Origin: Halolactibacillus halophilus | GTDB taxonomy: Bacteria > Bacillota > Bacilli > Bacillales > Amphibacillaceae | Assembly (NCBI RefSeq): GCF_900115605.1 | Contig: NZ_FOXC01000014.1 | Span: 1-57,488 of the forward strand | Direction of reading: 5' to 3' | DNA: 57,488 bases | Notes under the pieces: generated by a model | What the model saw: the letters and a program-made list of their open reading frames with translations, nothing else | What the model was told of the DNA's origin: nothing | Database searches by the model: none | Made by a program: the position numbers and the translations under genes | In this document: piece by piece, positions 7,692 through 20,256 of the stretch | Position numbering within the stretch: the first letter of the stretch is position 1 | How the letters are laid out: every line of letters begins with the position of its first letter

Positions 7692-8450
7692 TCAAAACTT
7701 TTTTTCATTTTTATCATAAACCACGTGTTTTAAGTATAAACCTTTAGCTGGCGCGGTTTTTCCGAGGGTATTTCTGTCAAAATTCTGTAGAGCTTGCTGG
7801 ATCACTTCAGGTGGTTTTCGGCCCTTCCCTACGTCAATTAAACTACCAACAATAATGCGTACCATGTTATATAAAAAACCACTACCACTGATTGTAAAAA
7901 CAATCTCATCTGATTGGTATTCACATGTCGCATGAAAAATCGTTCGTACTTTAGAAGCTTTCACATTACTTTTCGCAGAACAAAAAGCGGTAAAGTCATG
8001 CGTGCCGACTAAATACTGACAAGCCTGATTCATCAATGCGACATCCAATGGCATTTTAACATAATGGCTGTAATGGCGTTTAAACGGATCAATGAGTGTT
8101 GTATTATACATACGGTACTCATACCACTTCTCAATCACGTTAAAGCGCGCATGGAAGTCATCAGCTACTTGATGGACATCGGTAATAACGATATCATCTG
8201 GTAATTGACTGTTCATAGCCCGTACCCAGTTTCCTTCAGGGATTCTTAACGTACTATCGAAGTGAAATGCTTGTCCTAACGCATGCACCCCGGCATCAGT
8301 ACGGCCGGAAGCAGTAACTTTTATTTCGTTTCCTTTATGAATACGGGTTAAGGCTGCCTCAATCACAGCTTGAACTGTAAGTTGATTTGGCTGCACTTGA
8401 TAACCACGATAGCGCGTGCCATCATAACTCACTCGAGCGAGTAAACGCAT
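7692..8450 (-). CDS. truA: tRNA pseudouridine(38-40) synthase TruA
   Basis: 252 aa. It isomerises uridines 38-40 of the tRNA anticodon arm. The catalytic aspartate lies in ASGRTDAGVHALGQAFHF and the C-terminal FLYNMVRIIVGSL segment is typical. The start MRLLARVSYDG at 8450 is chosen because the ATG three codons upstream overlaps the AAAGGATG ribosome binding site. It follows the AAC(3)-like gene by about 25 bp, whereas in related genomes it follows ecfT. Confidence 0.95.
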   Translation of the reverse strand: MRLLARVSYDGTRYRGYQVQPNQLTVQAVIEAALTRIHKGNEIKVTASGRTDAGVHALGQAFHFDSTLRIPEGNWVRAMNSQLPDDIVITDVHQVADDFHARFNVIEKWYEYRMYNTTLIDPFKRHYSHYVKMPLDVALMNQACQYLVGTHDFTAFCSAKSNVKASKVRTIFHATCEYQSDEIVFTISGSGFLYNMVRIIVGSLIDVGKGRKPPEVIQQALQNFDRNTLGKTAPAKGLYLKHVVYDKNEKKF

Positions 8451-8476
8451 AACAATCATCCTTTATAACATTTTCC

Positions 8477-9268
8477 TTAATTTTTTATGTCCTCATCTTT
8501 GTACCATGAAACGGGTACCGGCGAAAAATCATCGAATAGATGTAAATCGCGCTCTAAGTAGTTTACCAGTAAATCGTCCATTTTCACCGCATCACCAACA
8601 TAACAATCCGCCTCACCAAAGTGGGCTGAAGTCATACATCCTTTTGCCAAAAACGGTTCCGTCATTTTGACATATTTTTCAGCGATGCCACCTTTCACAT
8701 GACGGTAAGTTGCCGCATGTTGTTGAGCACCGTTTGGTAACTTCACTTTAAACCGTACCGGACGATCCGTTAGTCGGTCCGGTACATCCATCCACTCTTC
8801 AACACTATGAATAAACGTATTTTTATCCATCCCTACACCGATAAGAAGCAACTTCGCCTTATAGTCATATAACTTACCAAAACAACCGTACCGATGACAT
8901 GGTGTTCCGTGAGTATCATCATCACTTAAGTACTTTTCACTTTTTTCCCCAATCGCCGCTACAGAATGGGTCGGGTGAAGCGAACGACTCACCCCCGCTC
9001 GTTTTAGAAACAAATTAGATAACAGTCCCACACAACTCGGTTCCGTTTTTGGATCGAAGAGGAGTTTCTTCTCTCCCATCTGTTCCCACGTGTGCGTTGG
9101 AAAAATTAAGAGACCGTCTTTAAAGTAATCCATTAGGACATCGAGCACACCTTCTGCACGATCTTCTACTTCGCCAATAGCTTTCATTGATGAATGAACA
9201 AGGACTGTGTCAGACGGTTGTAACCCCATATTAACAAGCTGTTGTTTTAACTGGTCTTTTGTATACAT
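8477..9268 (-). CDS. AAC(3)-family acetyl-CoA-dependent N-acetyltransferase (YokD-like)
   Basis: 263 aa. Family signatures of antibiotic 3-N-acetyltransferases are present: VLVHSSMKAIGEV near the N-terminus, FPTHTW, HPTHSVAAIG and the C-terminal HFGEADCYVGDAV. The family covers aminoglycoside AAC(3) enzymes and chromosomal relatives such as B. subtilis YokD, so resistance is possible but not implied. The ribosome binding site is AAAGGGGTG. It sits between ecfT and truA, normally adjacent genes, and a terminator-like hairpin at 9328-9354 separates it from ecfT. It is probably an insertion into the end of the superoperon that now carries truA along. Substrate is unknown. Confidence 0.8.
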   Translation of the reverse strand: MYTKDQLKQQLVNMGLQPSDTVLVHSSMKAIGEVEDRAEGVLDVLMDYFKDGLLIFPTHTWEQMGEKKLLFDPKTEPSCVGLLSNLFLKRAGVSRSLHPTHSVAAIGEKSEKYLSDDDTHGTPCHRYGCFGKLYDYKAKLLLIGVGMDKNTFIHSVEEWMDVPDRLTDRPVRFKVKLPNGAQQHAATYRHVKGGIAEKYVKMTEPFLAKGCMTSAHFGEADCYVGDAVKMDDLLVNYLERDLHLFDDFSPVPVSWYKDEDIKN

Positions 9269-9327
9269 CGGTACACCCCTTTATTATATCTATGTAATAC
9301 CGTTTTTATCCAGTGACATAGTAAAAC

Positions 9328-9354
9328 CTGGTATGACCTAAAAGGCCATACCAG
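9328..9354 (-). terminator. Terminator-like hairpin after ecfT
   Basis: CTGGTATGACCT (9328-9339) pairs with AGGCCATACCAG (9343-9354) around a 3-base loop. On the minus strand GTTTTACT follows. The T-tract is short, so termination may be partial. Confidence 0.6.
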
Positions 9355-9378
9355 TCATCACGTCAATCACTTTAACGA

Positions 9379-10176
9379 TTATGTTCGAAGAACAAACAAA
9401 CCGATCATCACAATTAAAAATAATCCAATGGCCATATAATCTCGTCTCACAATTTCAAGTTCTCTTAAACGTGTGCGACCTTCACCACCACGATAGCCTC
9501 TTGCTTCCATCGCCATCGCTAACTCTTCTGCACGTTTAAATGCACTAACAAATAGCGGCACGAGTAACGGCACAACTGCTTGAATCCGTTCTTTTAAGGG
9601 GCCTGTTTTAAAATCAACGCCACGCGAGGCTTGAGCTTTTGAGATTTTTTCTGTCTCTTGCATCAACGTCGGGATAAATCTTAAGGAAATAGACATCATC
9701 AGTGCCAATTCGTGGACCGGGAATTTAATTTTCTTTAATGGGTGCAACAATGTTTCAATCGCATCGGTAATTTCAATTGGTGTTGTCGTTAGTGTTAACA
9801 GTGATGTGATTAAAATTAATAAGAAAAACCGTAATGAGATTTGAAACCCTTGAATAAGCGCACCCGAGTAAATTGGCAACCCAAAAATAGTCGTGAGTAC
9901 ATCACCTTCCCGTGTCACAAATAAATGCAACAGAAAGGTAAATACAATCAAAAACCAAACTGGCTTTAGTCCTTTTAGTAAAAAGTGCGGCTTTATTTTT
10001 GTGAGCGCAGCTGCAGATAAACTAAATACCGTTAGCCATAAATAACTGTAAGCATTATTCGCGAAAAAGATGACGACGACAAAAGTAAAGATCATCATAA
10101 TTTTCGTTCTTGGGTCCAGTTTATGCACAACAGAATCAGCTGGCACATATTGGCCAATAATTAAGGAACTCGCCAT
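9379..10176 (-). CDS. ecfT: ECF transporter transmembrane component EcfT
   Basis: 265 aa integral membrane protein of the shared energy-coupling module for vitamin uptake (group II ECF transporters). Several TM segments precede a cytoplasmic helical region with the two short motifs that couple to the ATPases (SRGVDF and the ARGYRGGEGRTRLR region). The start overlaps the ecfA2 stop by one base at 10176, showing tight co-translation. Substrate-binding S components are not in the window. Confidence 0.95.
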   Translation of the reverse strand: MASSLIIGQYVPADSVVHKLDPRTKIMMIFTFVVVIFFANNAYSYLWLTVFSLSAAALTKIKPHFLLKGLKPVWFLIVFTFLLHLFVTREGDVLTTIFGLPIYSGALIQGFQISLRFFLLILITSLLTLTTTPIEITDAIETLLHPLKKIKFPVHELALMMSISLRFIPTLMQETEKISKAQASRGVDFKTGPLKERIQAVVPLLVPLFVSAFKRAEELAMAMEARGYRGGEGRTRLRELEIVRRDYMAIGLFLIVMIGLFVLRT

Positions 10177-11039
10177 TATCTGCCACCTCCAATTTGTGCT
10201 TTTATTTCTCTAACTAAATCATCAACTGAATGTTTATCGTACGTTATACTAATCCCTAGACGTGTCTTTAAATCCATTAAAAACTGAATTTCTTCAGGCA
10301 CATCCAGCTGCACTTGTTTTAAGCGTTCTTTTTGGACAAAGATTTCCTCCGGCTGACCCTCTAAATGTTTCTTTCCTTGCTCTAAAATGATAACATGGTC
10401 GGCATACTTTAAGGCATCTTCCATGCTATGCGTCACAAGGATAGTTGTTAAGCCTTTTTCATGATGGAGACGGTAAAACATATCCATCACCTCTTGTTGC
10501 CCTTTAGGATCAAGTCCTGCCGTCGGCTCATCTAAAACAAGTACCTCAGGTTCCATCGCAAGAACGCCAGCAATCGCCACGCGACGCATTTGTCCCCCGC
10601 TCAAATCAAACGGCGAGCGGTCAAGAAGCTTGGCATCTAAATTAACAGCCTCTAGCACTTTCGGTAGCCGCGTCTGAATCTCTTCTTCAGTGGCACCGAA
10701 ATTCTTCGGTCCAAAGGCGATATCTTTTTCAATCGTTTCTTCAAATAATTGATGTTCAGGGTATTGAAACACAACCCCTACTTTTTCGCGTAAACCTTTA
10801 ATGTTAGCTGTTTTCTCACCTGCTTTTAACCGGTAACCACCAATCATCACTTCTCCTGATGTCGGTTTAAGTAACCCATTAAGGTGCTGAATCAAGGTTG
10901 ATTTGCCTGAACCAGTATGACCGACAATAGCTACAAATTGCCCTGACTGAATGTTGAATGATAAATCCTTTAACGCACGATATTCGAAAGGACTATTAGG
11001 TTGATAAGTGTGACTTACTGCTTTGAATGAAATATCCAT
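10176..11039 (-). CDS. ecfA2: ECF transporter ATPase EcfA2
   Basis: 287 aa ABC ATPase with Walker [12 protein letters not shown]-loop [10 protein letters not shown], signature [13 protein letters not shown], Walker [13 protein letters not shown] and H-loop VTHSMEDA. It pairs with EcfA1 as the asymmetric ATPase dimer of the ECF module. Its start lies inside the last codons of ecfA1 (25-nt overlap), so translation is coupled. Confidence 0.96.
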   Translation of the reverse strand: MDISFKAVSHTYQPNSPFEYRALKDLSFNIQSGQFVAIVGHTGSGKSTLIQHLNGLLKPTSGEVMIGGYRLKAGEKTANIKGLREKVGVVFQYPEHQLFEETIEKDIAFGPKNFGATEEEIQTRLPKVLEAVNLDAKLLDRSPFDLSGGQMRRVAIAGVLAMEPEVLVLDEPTAGLDPKGQQEVMDMFYRLHHEKGLTTILVTHSMEDALKYADHVIILEQGKKHLEGQPEEIFVQKERLKQVQLDVPEEIQFLMDLKTRLGISITYDKHSVDDLVREIKAQIGGGR

Positions 11040-11851
11040 AGTTGATCTAATAGCTCCTTTTGCGTTAATGGTTGTTGATCAAAATCAACGGTATCTTTTA
11101 ATCGATTCGTTACTTTTGCTGTAAATGGGACATCTAAGCCAATCTCACGCAGCGATTCTTCTTGTTTAAACAGTTCCCGTGGAACCGTTTCTAGCCATAT
11201 CTCACCATCATTCATGACAATGACTCGATCTGCCCCGACGATTTCATTTAAATCGTGGGTGATACTGACCAAGTTTACTTTAGTCTCTTCTCGCAAATCA
11301 TTAACCGTCATCATAATCTCTTTTCTGCCACGCGGGTCAAGCATAGCAGTAGCTTCATCCAAAATAATTAAATCCGGTTGAATCGCTAGAACCCCAGCAA
11401 TAGCTACTCGCTGCTTTTGACCACCAGAAAGGCGGTGAGGCTCATGAAATAGATAATCCGTCATGCGCACACTCTTCAAGCTCTCCTCGATCCGATTCAA
11501 CATAATCTCTCGGTCAACCCCTCGGTTTTCAAGTCCAAAAGCAACGTCATCTCTGACCGTTGTACCGACAAATTGGTTATCAGGGTTTTGAAAAACCATG
11601 CCAACTTTTTCACGGATATCCCAAACCGTGTCAGGGGTTACTTCAATACCATGCACATAAATCGTCCCCTCATCGGGGAATAATAAACCATTCATTAATT
11701 TAGCAATTGTTGATTTACCTGAACCGTTGTGTCCTAAAATAGCTACCCATTCATCCTGTTTAATTGAAAAGCTAACATTTTTAAGTACCCAAGGCTGGTC
11801 TTCTGCATATCTAAATGACACATTTTTAAAAATGACTTGATCCGTTGCCAT
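11015..11851 (-). CDS. ecfA1: ECF transporter ATPase EcfA1
   Basis: 278 aa from [10 protein letters not shown]. This ATG has the GGGGG ribosome binding site 7 bases upstream, while the ATG two codons earlier is too close. Motifs: Walker [12 protein letters not shown]-loop [10 protein letters not shown], signature [13 protein letters not shown], Walker [14 protein letters not shown]-loop ITHDLNEI. It follows rplQ after 266 bp containing a terminator. The gap 11852-12067 shows no other gene and no promoter I trust. Confidence 0.96.
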   Translation of the reverse strand: MATDQVIFKNVSFRYAEDQPWVLKNVSFSIKQDEWVAILGHNGSGKSTIAKLMNGLLFPDEGTIYVHGIEVTPDTVWDIREKVGMVFQNPDNQFVGTTVRDDVAFGLENRGVDREIMLNRIEESLKSVRMTDYLFHEPHRLSGGQKQRVAIAGVLAIQPDLIILDEATAMLDPRGRKEIMMTVNDLREETKVNLVSITHDLNEIVGADRVIVMNDGEIWLETVPRELFKQEESLREIGLDVPFTAKVTNRLKDTVDFDQQPLTQKELLDQLWIFHSKQ

Positions 11852-12067
11852 TCTCATTCCCCCAATATCGACAAATTATTTCCTAGGAAATGATTTATCA
11901 GTCTCTATAGTTGCTGTATCGTTACGACATTTTACATTCTTAACTGCTTATTTTATCACAATCTCAGAGCAATTGCTTATACAATAGCTAAACTAATAAA
12001 TGGTAGCGTCTAAATCCGTCATTGCCTATCAGCTAAGTTTCTAGATACCCACCTGCAGCTACAAAAA

Positions 12068-12107
12068 AAGGGCCTGGAGTCACCTCGAAAGAGATCATCC
12101 TGCCCTT
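12068..12107 (-). terminator. Terminator of the rpsJ-rplQ superoperon
   Basis: A long imperfect stem (AAGGGCCTGG... against ...CCTGCCCTT, apex CGAAAG) is followed on the minus strand by T7 (complement of 12063-12069). It lies 17 bp after the rplQ stop. Confidence 0.85.
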
Positions 12108-12123
12108 CATTCATCTTATTAAG

Positions 12124-12477
12124 TTAGACTAACTCAATAATCGCCATTTTAGCACCGTCACCGCGACGCTCTCCAAGTTTTAATACGCGAGTATATCCAC
12201 CTTGGCGGTCTTCGTAACGTTTTGCGACATCATTAAATAACTTTTGTACAGCATCTTCGGTTTCACTTGCATCTTTACGATAAAGGAATGAAGCTGCTTG
12301 ACGGCGAGCATGAAGGTCACCACGTTTACCTAATGTAATCATTTTCTCAACTACTGAACGTAGATCTTTAGCTTTCGCTTCAGTTGTTTCAATGCGTTCA
12401 TGAATAATCAAGTCAGTTGCAAGGTTACGGAGTAATGCCATACGTGCATCAGTCGTTCTCCCTAGTTTTCTAGCCAT
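12124..12477 (-). CDS. rplQ: 50S ribosomal protein L17
   Basis: 117 aa. It starts [20 protein letters not shown] and ends [10 protein letters not shown], complete for the short bacterial form. It is the last gene of the alpha operon (rpsM-rpsK-rpoA-rplQ), 42 bp after rpoA, with an AAAGGAGGG ribosome binding site, and is followed by a strong terminator. Confidence 0.97.
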   Translation of the reverse strand: MARKLGRTTDARMALLRNLATDLIIHERIETTEAKAKDLRSVVEKMITLGKRGDLHARRQAASFLYRKDASETEDAVQKLFNDVAKRYEDRQGGYTRVLKLGERRGDGAKMAIIELV

Positions 12478-12519
12478 CGATTATCCCTCCTTTTGTTTAA
12501 ATCTCGATCAAATTTAAGA

Positions 12520-13464
12520 CTATTCTTCTTTACGAAGGCCAAGTCCTAAGTCTGTTAACTTATTCTTCACTTCTTCAAGTGATTTACGACCTAAGTTACG
12601 AACTTTCATCATATCGTCCTCAGATTTATCAGCAAGTTCTTGTACAGAATTAATGCCTGCTCGTTTCAAGCAGTTATAAGAGCGTACAGATAAATCTAAT
12701 TCTTCGATCGTCATTTCTAATACTTTTTCTTTTTGGTCTTCTTCTTTTTCGATCATGATTTCAGCATTTTGTGCTTCATCAGTTAAACCAACAAAGATAT
12801 TTAAGTGTTCTGTAAGAATTTTCGCACCTAAAGAAGTTGCTTCTTCAGGACGAATGCTTCCATCAGTCCATACATCTAATGTTAATTTATCGAAATTCGT
12901 CATCTGACCAACACGCGTATTTTCCACTTGGAAAGTACAACGTGTCACTGGAGTGAAGATCGAATCCACTGGAATAACGCCAATTGGCTGATCATCATGA
13001 TTGTTGACGTCTGCCGGGCGGTAACCACGGCCACGCTCTGCAGTCATTCTCATACGCAAGTGCGCATTTGCACCTAAAGTAGCGATGTGTAATTCCGGAT
13101 TAAGAATTTCTACATCACTATCATAAGTAATGTCTGCAGCTGTTACAACACCTTCACCTGACACATCAATTTCAAGCGTCTTCGTCTCTTCTGAGTAGAT
13201 CTTAAGCGCAAGTTTCTTGAGGTTCAGAATAATTGTTGTCACATCTTCAACAACCCCATCGATTGTTGAGAATTCATGAAGGACGCCATCGATTTGGATA
13301 GATGTCACTGCAGCACCTGGTAATGAGGATAATAGAATACGACGTAAGGAGTTTCCTAGTGTAGTCCCATATCCACGTTCTAGTGGTTCTACGACAAATT
13401 TTCCAAAAGTAGCATCATCAGCGATCTCTACAATTTCTATTTTCGGTTTTTCGATTTCAATCAT
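12520..13464 (-). CDS. rpoA: RNA polymerase alpha subunit
   Basis: 314 aa. The N-terminal assembly domain (about 1-230) includes [20 protein letters not shown], the contact region for beta and beta'. An acidic linker ([11 protein letters not shown]) leads to the C-terminal domain with [15 protein letters not shown], which binds UP elements and activators. Length matches B. subtilis. A 222-bp gap with a 9-bp hairpin (13496-13517) separates it from rpsK. Confidence 0.98.
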   Translation of the reverse strand: MIEIEKPKIEIVEIADDATFGKFVVEPLERGYGTTLGNSLRRILLSSLPGAAVTSIQIDGVLHEFSTIDGVVEDVTTIILNLKKLALKIYSEETKTLEIDVSGEGVVTAADITYDSDVEILNPELHIATLGANAHLRMRMTAERGRGYRPADVNNHDDQPIGVIPVDSIFTPVTRCTFQVENTRVGQMTNFDKLTLDVWTDGSIRPEEATSLGAKILTEHLNIFVGLTDEAQNAEIMIEKEEDQKEKVLEMTIEELDLSVRSYNCLKRAGINSVQELADKSEDDMMKVRNLGRKSLEEVKNKLTDLGLGLRKEE

Positions 13465-13495
13465 TTATAAAACCCTCCTTTGAACGTCGAAACCC

Positions 13496-13517
13496 CGGTT
13501 AGACAAACGTCTAACCG
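13496..13517 (-). promoter_or_regulatory. Hairpin in the rpoA leader
   Basis: A perfect 9-bp inverted repeat (CGGTTAGAC, loop AAAC, GTCTAACCG) lies about 30 bp upstream of the rpoA start in a 222-bp intergenic region. There is no T-run, so it is not a terminator. It could be an mRNA processing or translational control element. Confidence 0.4.
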
Positions 13518-13686
13518 AAATTCCTCAGGTAGGCAGTTCCCGTATCTGCACTATCTTTTATTCGTATTTTTCTGTCAGTACTTTTCTGCTTAATTAAAAC
13601 TGTTAAAGTTTTAAGTCTTTAATCTGTTTTACCGAAAGCATTTATCATCCATTATAGACAAGCTGACAAATCCTATACGGATAAAA

Positions 13687-14076
13687 TTATACACGGCGAC
13701 GTTTTGGTGGGCGACAACCATTGTGAGGAACTGGTGTTACGTCAACAATGGCAGTAACTTCAATACCTGCAGCTTGAAGTGAACGAATAGCAGCTTCACG
13801 ACCAGCACCAGGACCTTTAACAGTTACTTCTAATGATTTAATACCATTTTCTTGTGCAGTTTTTGCTGCAGCTTCTGCTGCCATTTGCGCTGCAAATGGT
13901 GTAGATTTACGTGAACCTTTAAAACCTAATGCACCAGCACTGCTCCATGTAATGGCATTACCTTGAACATCAGTAATTGTGACGATAGTGTTGTTAAATG
14001 TTGAACGGATATGTGCAATACCCGTCTCAATATTCTTTTTCACACGCTTTTTACGTGTATTAGTTTTACGAGCCAT
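13687..14076 (-). CDS. rpsK: 30S ribosomal protein S11
   Basis: 129 aa from [15 protein letters not shown]; an upstream in-frame ATG at 14085 is only 3 bases from AGGAGG, so either could be used. The core [18 protein letters not shown] and the tail [12 protein letters not shown] are conserved. S11 binds 16S rRNA in the platform. It lies 17-26 bp downstream of rpsM in the alpha operon. Confidence 0.96.
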   Translation of the reverse strand: MARKTNTRKKRVKKNIETGIAHIRSTFNNTIVTITDVQGNAITWSSAGALGFKGSRKSTPFAAQMAAEAAAKTAQENGIKSLEVTVKGPGAGREAAIRSLQAAGIEVTAIVDVTPVPHNGCRPPKRRRV

Positions 14077-14101
14077 TAGAATCATTAACCTCCTTTATAG
14101 C

Positions 14102-14467
14102 TTATTTCTTTTTGTTAGCGATTGTTTTACTTGGTCCTTTACGTGTACGCGCGTTGTTCTTAGTCTTTTGACCGCGAACTGGCAACCCACGACGGTGGCG
14201 TAAGCCACGGTATGAACCGATTTCGATTAGACGTTTAATGTTAAGTGAAACTTCACGACGAAGATCCCCTTCAGTATTAAACTTATCAACCTCTGTACGA
14301 ATACGTGTTAACTCATCTTCAGTTAAATCACGTACACGTGTATCTTCTGATACATCAGCAGCTTTAAGAATATCTTGAGCTGTTTTCTTCCCGATACCAT
14401 AAATATAAGTTAAAGAAATTACTACACGTTTTTCACGTGGAACATCAATACCTGCAATACGTGCCAT
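14102..14467 (-). CDS. rpsM: 30S ribosomal protein S13
   Basis: 121 aa. [15 protein letters not shown] at the start, the [16 protein letters not shown] segment and the lysine-rich tail [11 protein letters not shown] are diagnostic. S13 bridges 30S and 50S and contacts P-site tRNA. It follows rpmJ by 24 bp. Confidence 0.98.
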   Translation of the reverse strand: MARIAGIDVPREKRVVISLTYIYGIGKKTAQDILKAADVSEDTRVRDLTEDELTRIRTEVDKFNTEGDLRREVSLNIKRLIEIGSYRGLRHRRGLPVRGQKTKNNARTRKGPSKTIANKKK

Positions 14468-14491
14468 ACTGTCATTGCACCTCCTTATTGA

Positions 14492-14632
<141 letters not shown>

Positions 14633-14638
14633 TTATCA

Positions 14639-14857
14639 TTATTTATAACGGTACGTAATACGCCCTCTTGTTAAATCATATGGAGAAAGTTCAACCGTTA
14701 CTTTGTCTCCAGGTAAGATTCGGATGAAGTGCATACGAATTTTACCAGACACGTGTGCTAGAACGGTGTGACCATTCTCTAATTCAACTTTGAACATTGC
14801 ATTAGGTAACGTGTCAACCACGGTACCTTCTACTTCAATTGCATCGTCTTTGGCCAT
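14639..14857 (-). CDS. infA: Translation initiation factor IF-1
   Basis: 72 aa, the standard length. The single OB fold is seen in [20 protein letters not shown] and [22 protein letters not shown]-1 binds the 30S A site during initiation. Its start lies within the end of the KOW protein gene (23-nt overlap), indicating coupling. Confidence 0.97.
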   Translation of the reverse strand: MAKDDAIEVEGTVVDTLPNAMFKVELENGHTVLAHVSGKIRMHFIRILPGDKVTVELSPYDLTRGRITYRYK

Positions 14858-15170
14858 TGAGTTGATCTCCCTTCTTCAAATCAGTCACTACTTCTTTGAC
14901 AAATTTTGATATAGCAAACCGTAGCTTACCATTCGTTACGCGACCTGTTTCTAGAAGGCTATTTTGAACCTCTGGAGAAATATAATTCATCGGTACGATG
15001 TGACTAAAGTTCTTCTTCTTTGGTCGATCATACTTCCGTTTTTCTCCGTCTGCAAGCAGCACAAAATGATCATCAACAATCTCTATGACGATGGCAAATT
15101 GACCTGCTTCTCGTCCTTTGAAGATTTGAACTACTTGACCGATCTTGGGACGCGACTCCGTATCATTCAA
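14835..15170 (-). CDS. KOW-domain (L14e-like) RNA-binding protein
   Basis: 111 aa. The N-terminal half is a KOW/L14e-like domain ([20 protein letters not shown], then [15 protein letters not shown]). The C-terminal half is basic and specific to this protein group. Start TTG at 15170 with AAGGTG upstream; no ATG is available in frame. In Bacillus a KOW protein occupies the same place upstream of infA. Its function is not established; a ribosome-associated role is inferred. Confidence 0.8.
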   Translation of the reverse strand: MNDTESRPKIGQVVQIFKGREAGQFAIVIEIVDDHFVLLADGEKRKYDRPKKKNFSHIVPMNYISPEVQNSLLETGRVTNGKLRFAISKFVKEVVTDLKKGDQLNGQRRCN

Positions 15171-15247
15171 ACATGATCACCTTCACTTAAGTTTTTGTTA
15201 ATAAGATAACGAACTTATTGTTTAAACATGTTGATTCTCAAGCTTAT

Positions 15248-15277
15248 ATTCTACCATGTTTTTGTGCACACGTCCAA
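15248..15277 (-). promoter_or_regulatory. Promoter upstream of the KOW-infA-rpmJ-rpsM group
   Basis: The minus strand reads TTGGAC (15272-15277), 18 bp, TAGAAT (15248-15253), about 75 bp before the KOW protein start. The gap 15171-15435 is where map usually lies, but no coding frame related to map is visible. Confidence 0.6.
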
Positions 15278-15435
15278 CGATTAGAATTATATCCGAACCA
15301 AGAACGGTGCTAAGTTTATCTAATTACGAGGCTGAAAATAACCTCTTATCATCACTTGATGATTGCTATATCATTGGTGCAAATCGTACCACGACATGCT
15401 GAACATATTCGCGGCAAATTTCGCACGATAACAGT

Positions 15436-17428
<1,993 letters not shown>

Positions 17429-17429
<1 letters not shown>

Positions 17430-17866
17430 TAGATCACCTCAGTTTGACCGCCCGCTGCCTCAATTGCTTCTTTTGCTGAAGCTGAGAACTTGTGAGCTTT
17501 TACAGTAAGTTTCTTTTCAATCGAACCATTGCCAAGAACTTTAATGCCAGCTTTTAACTTGCTTACAAGACCTGTTTCAAGTAAAAGCTCAGGTGTTACT
17601 ACTGTACCTTCTTCAAATGTATTTAGTGCTGATAAGTTAATAACAGCATATTCTTTACGGTTGATATTTGTAAAACCGCGTTTTGGTAAACGTTGGAATA
17701 AAGGCATTTGGCCCCCTTCGAATCCTGGGCGAGTACCGCCGCCTGAACGAGAGTTTTGACCGCCATGTCCGCGACCTGAAGTCTTTCCGTTACCAGAGGA
17801 CATTCCACGACCTACACGATTTCTACTCTTGCGAGTTTGTGATGGCTTCAATTCATGAAGTTTCAT
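17429..17866 (-). CDS. rplO: 50S ribosomal protein L15
   Basis: 145 aa. The glycine/arginine-rich N-terminal extension ([20 protein letters not shown]) and the globular C-terminal domain are typical. It assembles late in the 50S subunit. It is spc operon gene between rpmD and secY. Confidence 0.98.
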
Positions 17867-17891
17867 GCGAGCACCTCCTCTTTGCGCTAAA

Positions 17892-18077
17892 TTAATTTAC
17901 TTCTTTCACCGTTACTAAGTGTGATACTTTGTTAATGATACCTCGTACCGCAGGTGTATCTTCACGTACAACGGATTGATTTACTTTGTTAATGCCTAAA
18001 GCTTTAACCGTTTGCTTTTGTGTTTCAGTTCTACCGATAACACTGCGCGTGAGGGTAATTTCTAACTTATTAGCCAT
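17892..18077 (-). CDS. rpmD: 50S ribosomal protein L30
   Basis: 61 aa, short bacterial L30 ([20 protein letters not shown]...HLVTVKEVN). AAGGAGGG lies upstream. It is placed 12 bp after rpsE in the spc operon. Confidence 0.97.
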   Translation of the reverse strand: MANKLEITLTRSVIGRTETQKQTVKALGINKVNQSVVREDTPAVRGIINKVSHLVTVKEVN

Positions 18078-18089
18078 TTTTTTCCCTCC

Positions 18090-18593
18090 TTATCCTAACA
18101 GTTCTTCTACTGATTTACCGCGTAGTTTAGCGATATGTTCAGCAGGCTTAAGTTCAGATAATCCTTGGACAGTGGCACGTACCATGTTGATTGGTGTATT
18201 TGATCCTAATGACTTAGAAACGATATCACCAACACCAGCTAATTCTAGTACAGCACGAACCGGTCCACCAGCGATAACCCCAGTACCTTCTGGAGCTGGT
18301 TTAATTAAAATACTTCCAGCACCAAAGCGTCCAGTGATTTCGTGTGGTGTCGTTGTACCAACACGTGGCACTTCGATTAAGTTTTTCTTAGCGTCATCGA
18401 TTGCTTTTCTAATAGCATCAGGAACTTCCTGTGCTTTACCAGTACCAAAGCCAACGTGACCATTTTTATCTCCTACAACCACTAAAGCCGCAAAACGGAA
18501 ACGACGTCCACCTTTTACTACTTTAGCTACACGGTTGATTGTAACAACGCGTTCTTCTAAATCTAAATTGTTTGGGTCGATATAGTTACGCAA
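18090..18593 (-). CDS. rpsE: 30S ribosomal protein S5
   Basis: 167 aa. The N-terminal dsRNA-binding fold ([20 protein letters not shown]) and the GNGHVG-like loop ([20 protein letters not shown]) are conserved. S5 supports decoding accuracy and is the site of spectinomycin-resistance mutations; the loop [10 protein letters not shown] appears wild type. Confidence 0.98.
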   Translation of the reverse strand: MRNYIDPNNLDLEERVVTINRVAKVVKGGRRFRFAALVVVGDKNGHVGFGTGKAQEVPDAIRKAIDDAKKNLIEVPRVGTTTPHEITGRFGAGSILIKPAPEGTGVIAGGPVRAVLELAGVGDIVSKSLGSNTPINMVRATVQGLSELKPAEHIAKLRGKSVEELLG

Positions 18594-18614
18594 TGTGTGT
18601 CCCTCCTTTTACTA

Positions 18615-18977
18615 TTAAAATTCAAGACCTGCTTCACGGGCAGCATCTGCTAATGCTTGAACACGTCCGTGATAGAGGTATCCTCCACGGTCAAATACCA
18701 CGTTTTTGTGGCCTTTATCTAATGCGCGAGTCGCGATTAATTTTCCTACTTGTTTAGCAGCTTCAACGTTACCAGTAGCTTCGCCTTCGAATGCTTTGTC
18801 AACAGTTGATGCACTAGCTAAAGTAACACCATTTACATCATCAATTAATTGCGCGTAAATGTTTTTGTTTGAACGGTATACGTTTAGACGTGCACGTTCA
18901 GGCGTACCAAAAAGGTTTTTACGTACACGTAAATGTCTTTTCTTACGCACCATGTTTTTATCTGGCTTTGTGATCAT
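18615..18977 (-). CDS. rplR: 50S ribosomal protein L18
   Basis: 120 aa, 5S rRNA-binding protein. [20 protein letters not shown] and the C-terminal [20 protein letters not shown] are typical. It lies 21 bp before rpsE. Confidence 0.98.
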   Translation of the reverse strand: MITKPDKNMVRKKRHLRVRKNLFGTPERARLNVYRSNKNIYAQLIDDVNGVTLASASTVDKAFEGEATGNVEAAKQVGKLIATRALDKGHKNVVFDRGGYLYHGRVQALADAAREAGLEF

Positions 18978-19041
18978 CTAGGTCACTCCTTTCTGCTCCG
19001 TAACAAACTTAACGTGAATTAAGTTATCAGATTAAGCTGCT

Positions 19042-19578
19042 TTATTTAGCAGTTTTACCTTCTTTACGACGAACATATTCGTCAGCGTAGCGAATACCTT
19101 TACCTTTATAAGGTTCTGGTTTACGTACGGCGCGAATGTCTGCTGCTATAGCACCAACTAATTGCTTGTCGATACCTTTTACAACAATTTTCGTGTTCGC
19201 AGGTACTTCAATTTCGATACCTTCTGGTTGTTCAATCTCAACTTGGTGAGAGTAACCAGCGTTTAGTACAAGTTTAGTTCCTTGCATTGCTGCACGGTAA
19301 CCAACACCTTGAATTTCTAATGACTTTTCAAAGCCTTTGTGTACACCTTCAACCATATTTGCGATCAGGCTGCGAGTTGTACCGTGTAAAGCTTTGTGTA
19401 ATTTAATATCTGACGGTCTTGCAACCGCTAATTCATTACCATCGATGCTAATTGTCATATCTTCATGAAGTTGACGAGCCAAAGTTCCTTTAGGACCTTT
19501 CACTGTCACAAAGTTGTTCTCATTTTTGATTTCAACGCCTTCAGGAATTTCGATAACTTTAAGACCTATACGTGACAT
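19042..19578 (-). CDS. rplF: 50S ribosomal protein L6
   Basis: 178 aa with two tandem L6 folds (start [18 protein letters not shown]-terminal motif [20 protein letters not shown]). It sits near the sarcin-ricin loop and L12 stalk base. spc operon gene between rpsH and rplR. Confidence 0.98.
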   Translation of the reverse strand: MSRIGLKVIEIPEGVEIKNENNFVTVKGPKGTLARQLHEDMTISIDGNELAVARPSDIKLHKALHGTTRSLIANMVEGVHKGFEKSLEIQGVGYRAAMQGTKLVLNAGYSHQVEIEQPEGIEIEVPANTKIVVKGIDKQLVGAIAADIRAVRKPEPYKGKGIRYADEYVRRKEGKTAK

Positions 19579-19612
19579 CTACATGGCACCTCCTATCTTA
19601 ATTAAAAAATAC

Positions 19613-20011
19613 TTACCAAACGTATGCGAGAACCTCGCCACCAATAGCTTGCTCACGCGCTTCTTTATCTGTAAGAATACCTTTTGATGTTGAAACGACC
19701 GCGATACCAAGCCCGTTAAGTACACGTGGAAGCTCATCAGCTTTCGCGTAAACACGTAGACCAGGTTTAGAAATGCGTTTCAAACCAGTAATTACTCGTT
19801 CATCAGCTGCACCGTATTTTAAGAACATACGGAGTACACCTTGTTTATCATTTTTAATCACTTCATAATCGCGAATAAAGCCCTCACGTTTTAAAATATC
19901 TGCAATCTGAGTTTTAATGTTTGATGCAGGAAGCTCAAGCTTCTCATGGCGGACCATATTAGCATTACGAATACGTGTTAACATATCTGCAATTGGATCT
20001 GACATTGTCAT
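19613..20011 (-). CDS. rpsH: 30S ribosomal protein S8
   Basis: 132 aa ([20 protein letters not shown] at the N-terminus, [16 protein letters not shown] and AYVW at the end). S8 organises the central domain of 16S rRNA and in other bacteria represses the spc operon. Start ATG at 20011; a second in-frame ATG two codons later could serve. Confidence 0.97.
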   Translation of the reverse strand: MTMSDPIADMLTRIRNANMVRHEKLELPASNIKTQIADILKREGFIRDYEVIKNDKQGVLRMFLKYGAADERVITGLKRISKPGLRVYAKADELPRVLNGLGIAVVSTSKGILTDKEAREQAIGGEVLAYVW

Positions 20012-20040
20012 AAAATTTACCTCCTTCCCTCAATCGGGTT

Positions 20041-20256
<216 letters not shown>

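Noticed and set aside
15300-15435. Possible remnant of map between adk and the KOW gene
   Set aside because: I translated the minus-strand frames and found no stretch resembling methionine aminopeptidase motifs.
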